The notes beneath the pieces are model-generated. The model searched no databases and had not been told where the DNA came from. It worked only from the letters and a program-made list of their open reading frames with translations. A DNA stretch of 64,000 nt from a bacterium M00.F.Ca.ET.205.01.1.1 (GTDB lineage: Bacteria > Pseudomonadota > Alphaproteobacteria > Rhizobiales > Rhizobiaceae): assembly GCA_004791255.1 (NCBI GenBank), contig SRUQ01000004.1:634031-698030 (forward strand). The letters run 5' to 3'. Made by a program: the position numbers and the translations under genes. Position 1 is the first letter of the stretch, and each line of letters opens with the position of its first letter. Below are positions 19,416-28,224 of the stretch, piece by piece.

Positions 19416-20138
19416 ATGCGCGATGCGATTCTCCGCATTGGCTTTTGCACCCTGGCGATTGCGGCTTCGGCTGCGCCGGCCCATGCCGATCCGTTGCCTG
19501 CCGGCTTTGTCCGTCTCGCCGATATCGATCCGTCGATCCGCCAGGACATCCGCTATGCCGGAACCGAAAATTTCCTGCACCGCAAGGTGACCGGCTACGA
19601 CGCACCGGTCTGCATTCTCACCAGGCAGGCGGCCGAAGCCCTTGCCGGGGTCCAGCAGGCGATTGCCGCCAAGGACATGACGCTCACCGTGTTCGACTGC
19701 TACCGGCCTGCCCGCGCCGTCGCCGACATGGTCGGCTGGACGGCCGAAGGCGGGCCACAGGACCGGCAATGGTACCCGAAGGTCAGGCGTGGCGATCTCA
19801 TCGCCAAGGGCTATATCGGCGAACTGTCCAGCCATTCGCGCGGCTCGACCGTCGATGTCGCCATCGCCTCGACCGATCACGACGCCAGCCCGACACCGGC
19901 CTGCGGTGCCGTCGATGCCGACACGCTCGATTTCGGCACCGGCTTCGACTGCTTCGACCCGACAAGCGAAACCGCGCACCGCCCGCACGGCACCGAAGCG
20001 GCGGCAAACCGCAAGCTGCTGGTCGACGTCATGCGCGCCGCCGGTTTCAAGAACTATGCGCGCGAATGGTGGCACTTCACGCTGCAGCATGAGCCTTTCG
20101 CGAAGGAGCGCTTCGACTTCCCCGTCTCCGCTGAGTAG
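19416..20138 (+). CDS. D-alanyl-D-alanine dipeptidase, VanX/DdpX family
   Basis: This is a zinc-dependent dipeptidase of the M15D family that cleaves D-Ala-D-Ala. The 240-residue protein has a signal peptide (cleavage near AHA-DPL), which places it in the periplasm. It carries the metal-binding motif [10 protein letters not shown] and the REWWHFTL motif with the catalytic glutamate and third zinc ligand. It lies 18 bases after pbpC, suggesting an operon role in recycling or editing peptidoglycan-derived D-Ala-D-Ala, rather than vancomycin resistance (no vanA/vanH nearby). The catalytic residues look complete. Confidence 0.88.
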   Translation: MRDAILRIGFCTLAIAASAAPAHADPLPAGFVRLADIDPSIRQDIRYAGTENFLHRKVTGYDAPVCILTRQAAEALAGVQQAIAAKDMTLTVFDCYRPARAVADMVGWTAEGGPQDRQWYPKVRRGDLIAKGYIGELSSHSRGSTVDVAIASTDHDASPTPACGAVDADTLDFGTGFDCFDPTSETAHRPHGTEAAANRKLLVDVMRAAGFKNYAREWWHFTLQHEPFAKERFDFPVSAE

Positions 20139-20221
20139 CTCGACAGCTATATGCCTTGCCTCCGCAACCCCGATCTCTAGATAGCTGGGTGGCGGGCTTG
20201 GATTCCTCGCGGAGCCGCAGA

Positions 20222-20323
20222 GAGGAAAACATTTCCTCAAATAGCCATGCCGCGTCGAAGAATTTCTCCAGGAGGGCAAAAAAGGCAACATTGAATGCAT
20301 CTAATTTCTATCAATTCGGTAGA
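20222..20323 (+). promoter_or_regulatory. sulfate operon control region with two inverted repeats
   Basis: The 212-base gap before the sulfate-binding protein gene has a perfect inverted repeat GAGGAAA-ACA-TTTCCTC (20222-20238). It also has an imperfect one, TCTATC-AATTC-GGTAGA (20307-20323), which ends 27 bases before the start codon in an AT-rich stretch. The second is well placed for an operator or activator site. Sulfur-responsive control is an inference from the downstream genes. Confidence 0.4.
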
Positions 20324-20350
20324 TTTGGCGCGGGTTCAACGGAGGCAGAA

Positions 20351-21379
20351 ATGACCAAACCTCATTTCAGGAAACTGCTCGGCGCACTGGTCGCCACATC
20401 TGTCCAGTTCGGCACACTCGGTTTCGCGTTCGCCGACACCACCATCCTCAACGTGTCCTATGATCCGACACGTGAGCTCTACAAGGCTTATGACGAGGCC
20501 TTCACCGCGCACTGGAAGGCCGAGACCGGCGAGACGGTGACCATCCAGCAGTCGCATGGCGGATCGGGCGCACAGGCCCGCGCCGTCATCGACGGCCTCG
20601 ACGCCGATGTCGTGACGCTGGCACTCGAGGGCGACATCAATGCCATCGTCTCGAAGTCGAAGAAGATCAATCCCGACTGGCGCACCAAATTCGAAAACAA
20701 TTCAGCGCCTTACACCTCGACCATCATCTTCCTCGTCCGCAAGGGTAATCCCAAGGGCATCCACGACTGGAGCGACCTGGTCAAGGACGGCGTCCAGGTG
20801 ATCACACCCAACCCCAAGACATCGGGAGGCGCGCGCTGGAACTATCTCGCCGCCTGGGCTTACGCCAGCGCCAATGACGGCGGCGACGAGGCCAAGACCA
20901 AGGAGTTCGTCGGCAAGCTCTACGCCAACGCCCCCGTGCTCGACACCGGCGCGCGCGGCTCGACGGTGACGTTCGCGCAAAAAGGTCTCGGCGACGTGCT
21001 GATTGCCTGGGAAAACGATGCCTATCTGGCGCTCGACGAATTCGGCGCCGACAATTTCGACATCGTCTACCCGCCGACCTCGATCCTGGCCGAGCCGCCG
21101 GTTGCCGTCGTCGACGCCAATGTCGATGCCAAGGGCACACGCAAGGTCGCCGAAGCCTATCTGACCTACCTCTACTCCAAGGAAGGCCAGACCATCATCG
21201 CCAAGAACCACTATCGGCCTTCCAAGCCCGAACTGGTGCCGCCGGAGGATCTCGCCAAGCTGCCGGCCATCAAGCTGATTACCATCGACGATCCGCTTTT
21301 TGGCGGTTGGAAGAAGGCACAGCCTTATCATTTCGGCGACGGTGGTATATTCGACCAGATCTACAAGCCCGCCCAGTGA
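20351..21379 (+). CDS. sulfate ABC transporter, periplasmic sulfate-binding protein
   Basis: This is the sulfate-binding component of the SulT-type importer (Sbp/CysP family). It has 342 residues with a Sec signal peptide (cleavage near FAFA-DTT). The mature N-terminus reads [13 protein letters not shown], and the protein contains [13 protein letters not shown] and [16 protein letters not shown], all characteristic of sulfate/thiosulfate-binding proteins. The start at 20351 is fixed by GGAGG ten bases upstream. It is the first gene of the sbp-cysT-cysW-cysA operon. A second sulfate-binding gene (25329-26315) lies downstream of the operon and is clearly diverged. Confidence 0.93.
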   Translation: MTKPHFRKLLGALVATSVQFGTLGFAFADTTILNVSYDPTRELYKAYDEAFTAHWKAETGETVTIQQSHGGSGAQARAVIDGLDADVVTLALEGDINAIVSKSKKINPDWRTKFENNSAPYTSTIIFLVRKGNPKGIHDWSDLVKDGVQVITPNPKTSGGARWNYLAAWAYASANDGGDEAKTKEFVGKLYANAPVLDTGARGSTVTFAQKGLGDVLIAWENDAYLALDEFGADNFDIVYPPTSILAEPPVAVVDANVDAKGTRKVAEAYLTYLYSKEGQTIIAKNHYRPSKPELVPPEDLAKLPAIKLITIDDPLFGGWKKAQPYHFGDGGIFDQIYKPAQ

Positions 21380-21396
21380 GGTGTGGAAGTCGTGTG

Positions 21397-21420
21397 AGGA
21401 AGCCCGCAAATGGGCTTCTT
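21397..21420 (+). terminator. stem-loop between the sulfate-binding protein gene and cysT
   Basis: GAAGCCC (21399-21405) and GGGCTTC (21412-21418) pair around a 6-base loop, and the flanking AG/TT can extend the stem. There is no strong T-run. It lies 18 bases after the stop codon and could reduce read-through into cysT or protect the upstream mRNA. Confidence 0.5.
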
Positions 21421-21489
21421 GCGTGATAAGCGCCCCGAAGCTTGGCGAAGGGCAATCTGGTTGAGTAAGAAGGGACGATCCAGAACTCC

Positions 21490-22341
21490 ATGACCACAGC
21501 ACCCGCGCAGGCGGGGTGGCGATTCAAGCAGCCGAGTGTCATTCCGGGTTTCGGATTGACGCTCGGCTTCTCGCTTGCCTACCTCACCCTCATCATCCTG
21601 ATCCCCTTGTCGGGGCTGATCTGGCGCTCGGCAGCGCTTGGCTGGACCGACTTCTGGGCGATCGCCGTCGACCGCCGCACCCTGAACGCGCTTGAAACCA
21701 GCTTCGGCACCGCCTTCATCGCGGCCGTCGTCAATGTCGTTTTCGGCACTCTTGTCGCCTGGGTACTGGTGCGCTACCGCTTTCCCGGCCGCCGCATCGT
21801 CGATGCGATGGTCGACCTGCCCTTCGCGCTGCCCACAGCGGTGGCCGGCATTGCGCTGACCACTCTCTATGCGCCGAACGGCTGGATCGGCAAACTGCTG
21901 ATGCCGCTTGGGCTCAAGGTCGCCTACACGCCGCTCGGCATCGTCATCGCGCTGATCTTCATCGGCCTGCCCTTCGTCGTGCGTACCGTGCAGCCGATCA
22001 TGGAGGAGATCGACAAGGAGGTGGAGGAGGCCGCCGCCACGCTCGGCGCCAATCGCTTCCAGATCATCACCCGCGTCCTGTTTCCCGGCCTGGCGCCAGC
22101 CATCATCACCGGCTTTTCGCTCGCCTTCGCGCGCGGCGTCGGCGAATACGGCTCGGTCATCTTCATCGCCGGCAACCTGCCGTACAAATCCGAAATCGCG
22201 CCGCTGCTGATCGTCATTCGCCTGGAGGAATACAACTACCCCGCGGCGACCGCGATCGCGGCGATCATGCTTGCGCTGTCGTTCCTCATGCTTCTGGTCG
22301 TCAATCTCGTGCAGACATGGAGCCGCAAGCGCTATGGCTGA
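21490..22341 (+). CDS. cysT: sulfate ABC transporter permease CysT
   Basis: CysT (also CysU) is one of the two membrane subunits of the sulfate/thiosulfate importer. The 283-residue protein begins with a short cytoplasmic tail ending in [20 protein letters not shown], the typical CysT opening, and has six predicted membrane helices. The EAA loop is visible around [20 protein letters not shown], where the ATPase CysA docks. Its end overlaps the start of cysW by eight bases, which points to coupled translation. Confidence 0.94.
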   Translation: MTTAPAQAGWRFKQPSVIPGFGLTLGFSLAYLTLIILIPLSGLIWRSAALGWTDFWAIAVDRRTLNALETSFGTAFIAAVVNVVFGTLVAWVLVRYRFPGRRIVDAMVDLPFALPTAVAGIALTTLYAPNGWIGKLLMPLGLKVAYTPLGIVIALIFIGLPFVVRTVQPIMEEIDKEVEEAAATLGANRFQIITRVLFPGLAPAIITGFSLAFARGVGEYGSVIFIAGNLPYKSEIAPLLIVIRLEEYNYPAATAIAAIMLALSFLMLLVVNLVQTWSRKRYG

Positions 22342-23218
22342 TCCCGAAATCAAATCCTACGAGCCGTATCATGAAAGCCGCTCGGCGGCGGTGACGGAGA
22401 GCCGCCCGGCGCAGGCCGTGCTGATGATCGTCACATTTGCCTTCCTCGGCATCTTCCTGCTCTTGCCGCTGATCATCGTCTTCCACGAGGCTTTGGCCAA
22501 AGGCATCGGTGCCTACACGCATTCGCTCAGCGATGCCGACACGCGCTCGGCGATCCGGCTAACCTTGCTGGTGGCGGCGATCTCGGTGCCGCTGAACGTC
22601 GTCTTCGGCATTTCGGCGGCCTGGGCGATCGCCAAGTTCGAGTTCAAGGGCAAGGCTTTCCTGACCACGCTCATCGACCTCCCCTTCTCGGTGTCGCCGG
22701 TCATATCGGGCCTTGTCTATGTGCTATTGTTCGGTGCCCAGGGGCTGCTCGGCGGCTGGCTCAAGGCGCATGGCATCGTCATCCTGTTCGCAGTGCCGGG
22801 CATCGTGCTCGCCACCGTCTTCGTCACTTTTCCCTTCGTCGCCCGGGAATTGATCCCGCTGATGCAGGAACAGGGCAATGGCGACGAGGAAGCAGCACTC
22901 TCGCTCGGCGCCAATGGCTGGCAGACCTTCTGGTATGTGACGCTGCCCAACGTCAAATGGGGCCTGCTCTACGGCGTGCTGTTGTGTAACGCTCGAGCCA
23001 TGGGCGAGTTCGGCGCCGTCTCGGTGGTGTCGGGCCACATACGCGGCCTGACCAACACCATGCCGCTGCATGTCGAAATCCTCTACAACGAATATAATGC
23101 AGTCGGCGCCTTTGCCGTCGCCTCGCTGCTCGCTGGCCTGGCGCTGGTCACATTGGTCTTGAAAACATTGCTCGAGATGCGCTACGGCGCCGAACTCGCC
23201 GCGACGCGCGGACATTAG
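22334..23218 (+). CDS. cysW: sulfate ABC transporter permease CysW
   Basis: CysW is the second membrane subunit of the sulfate importer. The start is placed at the ATG at 22334, which overlaps the end of cysT by eight bases and gives a 294-residue protein. The N-terminal tail is followed by helices and the family motif [24 protein letters not shown], the EAA loop that contacts Cys[16 protein letters not shown] is a further conserved CysW segment. The cysA gene follows after 12 bases. Confidence 0.94.
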   Translation: MADPEIKSYEPYHESRSAAVTESRPAQAVLMIVTFAFLGIFLLLPLIIVFHEALAKGIGAYTHSLSDADTRSAIRLTLLVAAISVPLNVVFGISAAWAIAKFEFKGKAFLTTLIDLPFSVSPVISGLVYVLLFGAQGLLGGWLKAHGIVILFAVPGIVLATVFVTFPFVARELIPLMQEQGNGDEEAALSLGANGWQTFWYVTLPNVKWGLLYGVLLCNARAMGEFGAVSVVSGHIRGLTNTMPLHVEILYNEYNAVGAFAVASLLAGLALVTLVLKTLLEMRYGAELAATRGH

Positions 23219-23230
23219 AAGGTTCATTAG

Positions 23231-24280
23231 ATGGAAGTTCGCGTTGCCAACGTGCGCAAGGAGTTCGAGCGGTTTCCGGCGCTGCACGACGTCTCGCTCG
23301 ACATCAAGTCGGGCGAGTTGATCGCGCTGCTCGGACCGTCCGGTTCCGGCAAGACGACCCTGCTCAGGCTGATCGCCGGGCTGGAGCGGCCGACCAAGGG
23401 CGCGATCTTCTTCGGCGACGAGGATGCCTCGCAGAAGTCGATCCAGGAGCGCAATGTCGGCTTCGTCTTCCAGCACTACGCACTGTTCCGCCATATGACG
23501 GTGGCCGACAATATCGGCTTCGGGCTGAAGGTACGGCACGGGCCGACACGGCCGCCCGCAGTGGAAATCCGCCGCCGCGCCACCGAGCTTCTCGACCTGG
23601 TCCAACTCTCGGGTCTGGAAAAGCGCTATCCCGCGCAACTCTCCGGCGGCCAGCGCCAACGCGTCGCGCTGGCTCGCGCCATGGCGATCGAACCCAAGGT
23701 GCTTCTGCTCGACGAGCCGTTCGGCGCGCTCGATGCGCAGGTGCGCCGCGAATTGCGCCGCTGGCTGCGCGAAATCCATGACGCCACCGGCCACACAACG
23801 GTCTTCGTCACCCACGACCAGGAAGAGGCGCTGGAACTTGCCGACCGCGTCGTGGTGATGAGCCAGGGCCGTATCGAGCAGGTCGGCACCGCCGACGACA
23901 TCTATGACCGCCCGAATTCGCCTTTCGTCTACGGCTTCATCGGCGAATCGAGCTCGCTTCCCGTCAAGGTCGACAATGGCGAGATCTGGCTCGCCGACCG
24001 TCCGATCGGGCTCGCCGCGCCGGATGCTCCGAGCGGCGAAGCAACGCTCTACTTCCGCCCGCATGATGTCGAATTGTTGGACGGCTGCAGCGGCTGCATT
24101 GCCGGCACCGTGGCCGCCAGCCGCCGTGTCGCCGGCACGCGCCGGGTCGAACTCGAAATCGGCGGCGAACGCCAGCGGGTCGAGATCGAACTGCCGGTCG
24201 ATCATCCGGCGGCACAGAAAAGCCGCGTGGCGTTCCGGCCAGGCCGCTGGAAGCTGTTTCCGACGGCTAACTCGGCCTGA
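23231..24280 (+). CDS. cysA: sulfate ABC transporter ATP-binding protein CysA
   Basis: CysA powers sulfate/thiosulfate uptake. The 349-residue protein has Walker A GPSGSGKTT (about residues 36-44), a Q-loop in FVFQHYALF, the signature LSGGQRQRVALARA, Walker B LLLDEPFGALD and the switch histidine in FVTHDQEEAL. The C-terminal part (about 240-349) is the TOBE-like regulatory domain common in CysA. GAAGG lies about ten bases before the start. It closes the operon and is convergent with the TacT gene, 25 bases away. Confidence 0.95.
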   Translation: MEVRVANVRKEFERFPALHDVSLDIKSGELIALLGPSGSGKTTLLRLIAGLERPTKGAIFFGDEDASQKSIQERNVGFVFQHYALFRHMTVADNIGFGLKVRHGPTRPPAVEIRRRATELLDLVQLSGLEKRYPAQLSGGQRQRVALARAMAIEPKVLLLDEPFGALDAQVRRELRRWLREIHDATGHTTVFVTHDQEEALELADRVVVMSQGRIEQVGTADDIYDRPNSPFVYGFIGESSSLPVKVDNGEIWLADRPIGLAAPDAPSGEATLYFRPHDVELLDGCSGCIAGTVAASRRVAGTRRVELEIGGERQRVEIELPVDHPAAQKSRVAFRPGRWKLFPTANSA

Positions 24281-24305
24281 CGATGGTTGCTCCGCGCGAC
24301 GCCAG

Positions 24306-24791
24306 CTACCGCTTCAGCGCGCCTTTCAATGACAGCACCAAAGTCATCGGATTTTTCGGTGAAGCCGCAAAGCCGTAGTGCTCGTAGAAGGCCTTCGCTT
24401 CATGCGATACCGCGTGAACAAATATTCCGCGAACCCCGAGGATTGTTGCGGCATGGCTGGCGCGCAGAACAGCATCCCGCAACAGCGCGGCGCCCAGCCC
24501 CCTCCCTTGCCAACCTACATCCACGGCGAGGCGCCCGAGCACAATCATCGGAATGGGGTTTGGCATGTTGCGGCGAATGGCGCCGGGCGCTTCCACGAGA
24601 TCAAGCCCGCCCGACGACAGACGGAAGTAACCGACGACGCGCGTGCCTTCGGCCGCCACATAAGTCCGTGACGCACCGCTGACATCGTTGGCGCGTGCCC
24701 TGTGGCGAAGCCATTGGTCGAGGCTTTCCGCTCCACTTCTGAAGAGTTCGAGATCGTGGCCTGCGGCAAGAGGCGCGGGTGCCGACAGCAT
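24306..24791 (-). CDS. TacT-like GNAT acetyltransferase toxin
   Basis: This is a GNAT toxin of the TacT/AtaT type; such enzymes acetylate the amino group of charged tRNAs and block translation. With the start at 24791 it has 161 residues and opens MLSAPAPLAAGHDLELFRSG, the usual TacT start. It contains the acetyl-CoA loop GWQGRGLGAALL and a C-terminal FYEHYGF with the conserved tyrosine. The ATG overlaps the antitoxin stop (TGATG), a classic coupling; an in-frame GTG at 24803 is an alternative start. It is the second gene of the pair with the antitoxin. Confidence 0.88.
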   Translation of the reverse strand: MLSAPAPLAAGHDLELFRSGAESLDQWLRHRARANDVSGASRTYVAAEGTRVVGYFRLSSGGLDLVEAPGAIRRNMPNPIPMIVLGRLAVDVGWQGRGLGAALLRDAVLRASHAATILGVRGIFVHAVSHEAKAFYEHYGFAASPKNPMTLVLSLKGALKR

Positions 24792-25072
24792 CAATCCTGC
24801 CACGGCTTGGGCGCGTTCATGAGGCGCTCAAAACCTTCACCGCTCGGAGGTTCATCCAGGATGTCGAGATAATGCCGATAGCTCTCCGGATCGACCTTGA
24901 TCAGTGCCTGGTCGAGCAGCGCGTCCTCCGCCGCGCGATAAGCGGCGTCGATCATAAAGTCGGAACGGGTTTTCCCGCGTATTTTCGCGGCACGGTCGAT
25001 CAACATCCGTACATCTTCTCGAATGCGCAGATTGACGGGCTTGGCGTGGGTCTCAGGCGTGGTCTTTGTCAT
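24791..25072 (-). CDS. TacA-like (DUF1778) ribbon-helix-helix antitoxin
   Basis: The 93-residue protein is a DUF1778 antitoxin that neutralises the GNAT toxin and represses its own operon. The N-terminal ribbon-helix-helix part reads KPVNLRIREDVRMLIDRAAKIRGK, followed by DFMIDAAYRAAEDALLDQ and a C-terminal toxin-binding tail. The start at 25072 has AAGGAG six bases upstream. A perfect 15-base palindrome lies 33 bases upstream of the start, a likely autoregulatory operator. The pair sits between cysA and the second sulfate-binding gene and probably was inserted there. Confidence 0.88.
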   Translation of the reverse strand: MTKTTPETHAKPVNLRIREDVRMLIDRAAKIRGKTRSDFMIDAAYRAAEDALLDQALIKVDPESYRHYLDILDEPPSGEGFERLMNAPKPWQD

Positions 25073-25104
25073 GGGAGACTCCTTTCCTTCCCATAGCACC
25101 CTGC

Positions 25105-25119
25105 ATACACAATGTGTAT
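25105..25119 (-). promoter_or_regulatory. candidate TacA operator, perfect 15-bp palindrome
   Basis: ATACACA-A-TGTGTAT is a perfect inverted repeat with seven-base arms and one central base, located 33 bases upstream of the antitoxin start. Type II antitoxins of the ribbon-helix-helix class usually bind such palindromes in their own promoter. Binding is inferred from position and symmetry. Confidence 0.75.
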
Positions 25120-25328
25120 CTATTTATCATCTCGCTGAGGGACTGTCGGAACAATCGGCTTTCATAGGTCGCCAAGGCGTTCCTAGTTGAAAGGAAAAAC
25201 TACGATCCACCTTTTTGGGCAACGGTTTTTCTAGCGATAGGCGTCAGACTCTGAACCCATGCCTCGTCGCAGGCCCTGCTCTCCGGCTATGGTCCACCCA
25301 TAGCGCATTGCATCCGGAGCTTGTTTTC

Positions 25329-26315
25329 ATGAAGCGATTTCTTATCGGCCTCGTCACGGTCGCCGGCCTTGCCCTCGCATCCTCCCAGGCCTGGTCGGCC
25401 GACAAGCTGCTCAACGCTTCCTATGACGTCGGTCGCGAGCTTTTCGTCCAGGTCAACAAGGCTTTCATCGCGAAGCATCCCGGTGTGACCGTCGACCAGT
25501 CGCATGCCGGCACCTCGGCCCAGACCCGCGCCATCGCCGAGGGCCTGGGCGCCGATGTCGTCACCTTCAACCAGGTCACCGACATCGATTTCCTGGTAAA
25601 GAAAGGTCTCATCTCCGCCGACTGGCAGAAGGACTTCGCCGATAACGCCTCGCCATTCTATTCGCTTCCGTCCTTCCTGGTGCGCGCCGGCAATCCCAAG
25701 CACATCAAGGACTGGAACGACCTGGTGCGCGCCGACGTGCAAGTGATCTTCCCCAACCCGAAAACCTCGGGCAATGCGCGCTACACCTATCTGGCGGCAA
25801 CAGCCTACGCCAAGGAAGCCTTCAAGGGCGACGACGCCAAGGTGAAGGAGTTCATCACCAAGCTGTTCAACAATGTGCCGATCTTCGACACTGGCGGGCG
25901 CGCCGCGACCACCACCTTCGTGCAGCGCGAGATCGGCGACGTGCTGATCACCTTCGAATCCGAAACGCGCGGCATCCGCAAGGAATATGGCGACGGCAAG
26001 TTCGAGCAGGTCACCCCTTCCGTCAGCCTGCTTGCCGAATTCCCGGTGGCGATCGTCGATAAGGTCGCCGACGAGCATGGCAGCCGCGATCTCGCCAAGA
26101 CCTATCTCGACTTCCTCTACACGCCGGAGGGCCAGGACATAGCCGCTGAAAATGGCCTGCGGGTCCGGGACCCTGCTGTCGCGGCCAAATACAAAGCGGA
26201 GTTCCCAGACGTACGCCTGCTGACCGTGGAAGATGTATTTGGCGGTTGGGACAAGATCCAGAAAGAACATTTCGCTGCCGGCGGCTTGCTCGACCAGACC
26301 TATGGCAGCCGCTAG
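25329..26315 (+). CDS. second sulfate ABC transporter substrate-binding protein
   Basis: This is another periplasmic sulfate-binding protein of the Sbp family. It has 328 residues with a signal peptide (cleavage near AWS-ADK). The mature N-terminus LLNASYDVGRELFVQVN, DQSHAGTSAQTRAIAEGLG and FPNPKTSGNARYTYLAA match the family. It is about as long as the first copy but clearly divergent, so it is not a recent duplicate. It has no permease of its own and may feed the CysTWA complex with a different affinity or ligand (for example thiosulfate or an organic sulfur anion). A strong terminator follows the gene. Confidence 0.9.
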   Translation: MKRFLIGLVTVAGLALASSQAWSADKLLNASYDVGRELFVQVNKAFIAKHPGVTVDQSHAGTSAQTRAIAEGLGADVVTFNQVTDIDFLVKKGLISADWQKDFADNASPFYSLPSFLVRAGNPKHIKDWNDLVRADVQVIFPNPKTSGNARYTYLAATAYAKEAFKGDDAKVKEFITKLFNNVPIFDTGGRAATTTFVQREIGDVLITFESETRGIRKEYGDGKFEQVTPSVSLLAEFPVAIVDKVADEHGSRDLAKTYLDFLYTPEGQDIAAENGLRVRDPAVAAKYKAEFPDVRLLTVEDVFGGWDKIQKEHFAAGGLLDQTYGSR

Positions 26316-26339
26316 CTCGGCCGGCACAAGGAACAGATG

Positions 26340-26375
26340 AAGAAAGCCGGCAGATAGCCGGCTTTCTTGGTTTTT
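26340..26375 (+). terminator. Rho-independent terminator after the second sulfate-binding gene
   Basis: AAGAAAGCCGGC and GCCGGCTTTCTT form a perfect 12-base stem (26340-26351, 26357-26368) with a 5-base loop, followed by GGTTTTTG. This is the clearest intrinsic terminator in the window and isolates the sulfate-binding gene from the Rrf2 gene downstream. Confidence 0.9.
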
Positions 26376-26561
26376 GCAGCCGGGTAAGGCAATTCCGGCG
26401 TTCTGCGTGCAAAACATTGCAAACAATCAACGCGTTTGTGCCTAGATTGCCATCGAGCGGCTTGTTTTGCGCGAAACGGCTCCGTGCGGCCAAACCGTCA
26501 TCATTTGCACACAAACAGTCGCCAGATGCGGGTGGCTGGGGCTTTACGGGTTGATCAGGGC

Positions 26562-27011
26562 ATGCTGACGAAAAAAGGCAAATACGGCCTCAAGGCGCTT
26601 GTACATCTCTCCGGTCTTCCGGCCGGCCAACTGGCCTTCGTCAACGACATCGCGGTCGCCAACAACATCCCGAAGAAATTCCTCGACGCCATCCTGGGCG
26701 AATTGCGCAATGCCGGCTTCGTCCTGAGCCGCAAGGGCAAGGAAGGCGGCTATCGCCTCGCCCGCCCCGCCTCCGAGATCAAGATCGGCCATGTCGTGCG
26801 CGTGCTCGACGGACCGCTGGCGCCGATCCCCTGCGCCAGCCGCACCCAGTACCAGCGCTGCGAGGATTGCGATGAGGCGACGTGCCAGGTGCGGCACATG
26901 ATGCTGGAGGTGCGCCAGGCGATCGCCGAGGTGCTGGACAACAGAAGCCTCGCCGCCATGCGCGACGCCGACAATGACGATTTTCCGGCCGAATTGACCT
27001 CGCAAATATAG
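26562..27011 (+). CDS. Rrf2-family transcriptional regulator with a cysteine cluster
   Basis: This is a 149-residue Rrf2/IscR-type winged-helix regulator. The start at 26562 gives the typical opening LTKKGKYGLKALVHL; the N-terminal HTH includes NNIPKKFLDAILGELRNAG and a wing KGKEGGYRL. Residues 91, 100, 103 and 108 are cysteines, in the region where IscR and NsrR bind an iron-sulfur cluster, but with different spacing. Its place next to sulfate genes makes sulfur- or redox-dependent control of sulfate uptake possible. Members of this family also sense iron and NO, so the signal is not settled. Confidence 0.85.
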   Translation: MLTKKGKYGLKALVHLSGLPAGQLAFVNDIAVANNIPKKFLDAILGELRNAGFVLSRKGKEGGYRLARPASEIKIGHVVRVLDGPLAPIPCASRTQYQRCEDCDEATCQVRHMMLEVRQAIAEVLDNRSLAAMRDADNDDFPAELTSQI

Positions 27012-27093
27012 AACCTTGCCAGTTGCGCGATGCCGCGAGGTTGCGCGGCCCGCGGCAGCACAGTAAATCGGTCTCGATGAAGGGGCTGGACCG

Positions 27094-28224
27094 ATGAGGC
27101 TGTCGTGGTTCGCAAAATCCCGCACCCACAAATCGCCGTCGGCGGGCACCTTCCGCACGGAAATCATCGCCGATGTCACCGTCCCGGAACGGACCGAGGA
27201 CGTCCGTTTCTTCAGCCGCAAGCGGGTTCATCCCGGCAGGCTTCGCCGCTTCTCGAACCGGGATCCTCGTGAAAGCCTGCTGGCCGCCTTCTATCTCATG
27301 GTCGCGGCGGTGTTGCCGGTTCGCTCGTGGCCCCCGATCTGCCGGCAAGTGTCCAGAATCCGCCTGAAGCGCCACATGCGCAAGGAGTTCCCGACCTACG
27401 CCGACGCCGTTCATGCGGTGCTTGGCGCGGGGGCCGATACGCGCAAGATCTTCGAAGAGCAGCTTGCGGCGCGCCATCGCCGCCGCATGCAACTTGCGGC
27501 GCATCTGGTCGCCAGCCGCTGGTCGCCGGCGATCCGGCTGGAAGGTCTCGACGGGCTCAAGTCGGCCCTGGCGCGCGGCCAAGGCGCCATCGTCTGGTGC
27601 GATCAATTCACCGCCCAGACCATGATCGGCAAGCGCGCTTTGCACGAGGCCGGCGTCGAGACGCATCAGGTAAGCGTCAATTCCCACGGCGTTTCGGAAA
27701 CGGCATTCGGCATGCGCTTTCTGAACCGGCCAATAGTCGCTGTCGAGAACCGCTACCTGAAGAGCCGCATCGTCTTCGATCGCGACGACGCCTATCAAGT
27801 CACCATCCGCATCCAGAAGATTCTGAAGCAAAATGGCGTGGTGCTGATGACCAACACCATCCATGCGGGCTCGACCTTCGCCGAGGTGGCGATCGGCGAA
27901 AACGGCTGGACGCACCTTGCCTCCGCGCCGGCGAACTTTGCCGCCCGGGGCAAGGCCGGCCTGTTTGCCATGTCGACCTTCGAAACCGTTCCGTTTGCCG
28001 AATACAGGGCCGTCGTCAGCCCCGAACTGTTGCCGGCTGAGGCGGATACGGCCAGGGAAGGAGCCAAGAACATGGCACTGCAGGCGCGCTACATCCTGCT
28101 CAAGCGTGACCGCCTGCTGGAAGCGCTAAAGCTGTTTCCCGAGCAGATGCTGGTGTGGTCGCGGAGCCAGAGACTGACGCATGCTTCGGGCGACGTCGCG
28201 GTCGGCGACGATGTAGGCTCATGA
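27094..28224 (+). CDS. lysophospholipid-acyltransferase-like protein (putative)
   Basis: This 376-residue protein of uncertain function resembles LpxL/HtrB-type acyltransferase-fold proteins in layout: a basic N-terminus, a hydrophobic stretch near residues 65-85, then GAIVWCDQFTAQ where the family usually has its H(x4)D catalytic motif. The histidine is replaced by cysteine here, so the enzyme may be inactive or belong to another subgroup. Later segments (NGVVLMTNTIHAGSTFAEV and PFAEYRAVV) match the general pattern of the family. Its 3' end overlaps the gluconokinase gene by six bases in convergent orientation. No operon partner is evident. Confidence 0.5.
   Translation: MRLSWFAKSRTHKSPSAGTFRTEIIADVTVPERTEDVRFFSRKRVHPGRLRRFSNRDPRESLLAAFYLMVAAVLPVRSWPPICRQVSRIRLKRHMRKEFPTYADAVHAVLGAGADTRKIFEEQLAARHRRRMQLAAHLVASRWSPAIRLEGLDGLKSALARGQGAIVWCDQFTAQTMIGKRALHEAGVETHQVSVNSHGVSETAFGMRFLNRPIVAVENRYLKSRIVFDRDDAYQVTIRIQKILKQNGVVLMTNTIHAGSTFAEVAIGENGWTHLASAPANFAARGKAGLFAMSTFETVPFAEYRAVVSPELLPAEADTAREGAKNMALQARYILLKRDRLLEALKLFPEQMLVWSRSQRLTHASGDVAVGDDVGS

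Noticed and set aside
19416-20138. A vancomycin-resistance determinant, because of the VanX-like gene
   Set aside because: No VanA ligase, VanH or VanRS genes are near, and Gram-negative DdpX-type dipeptidases are usual; peptidoglycan turnover is a better reading.
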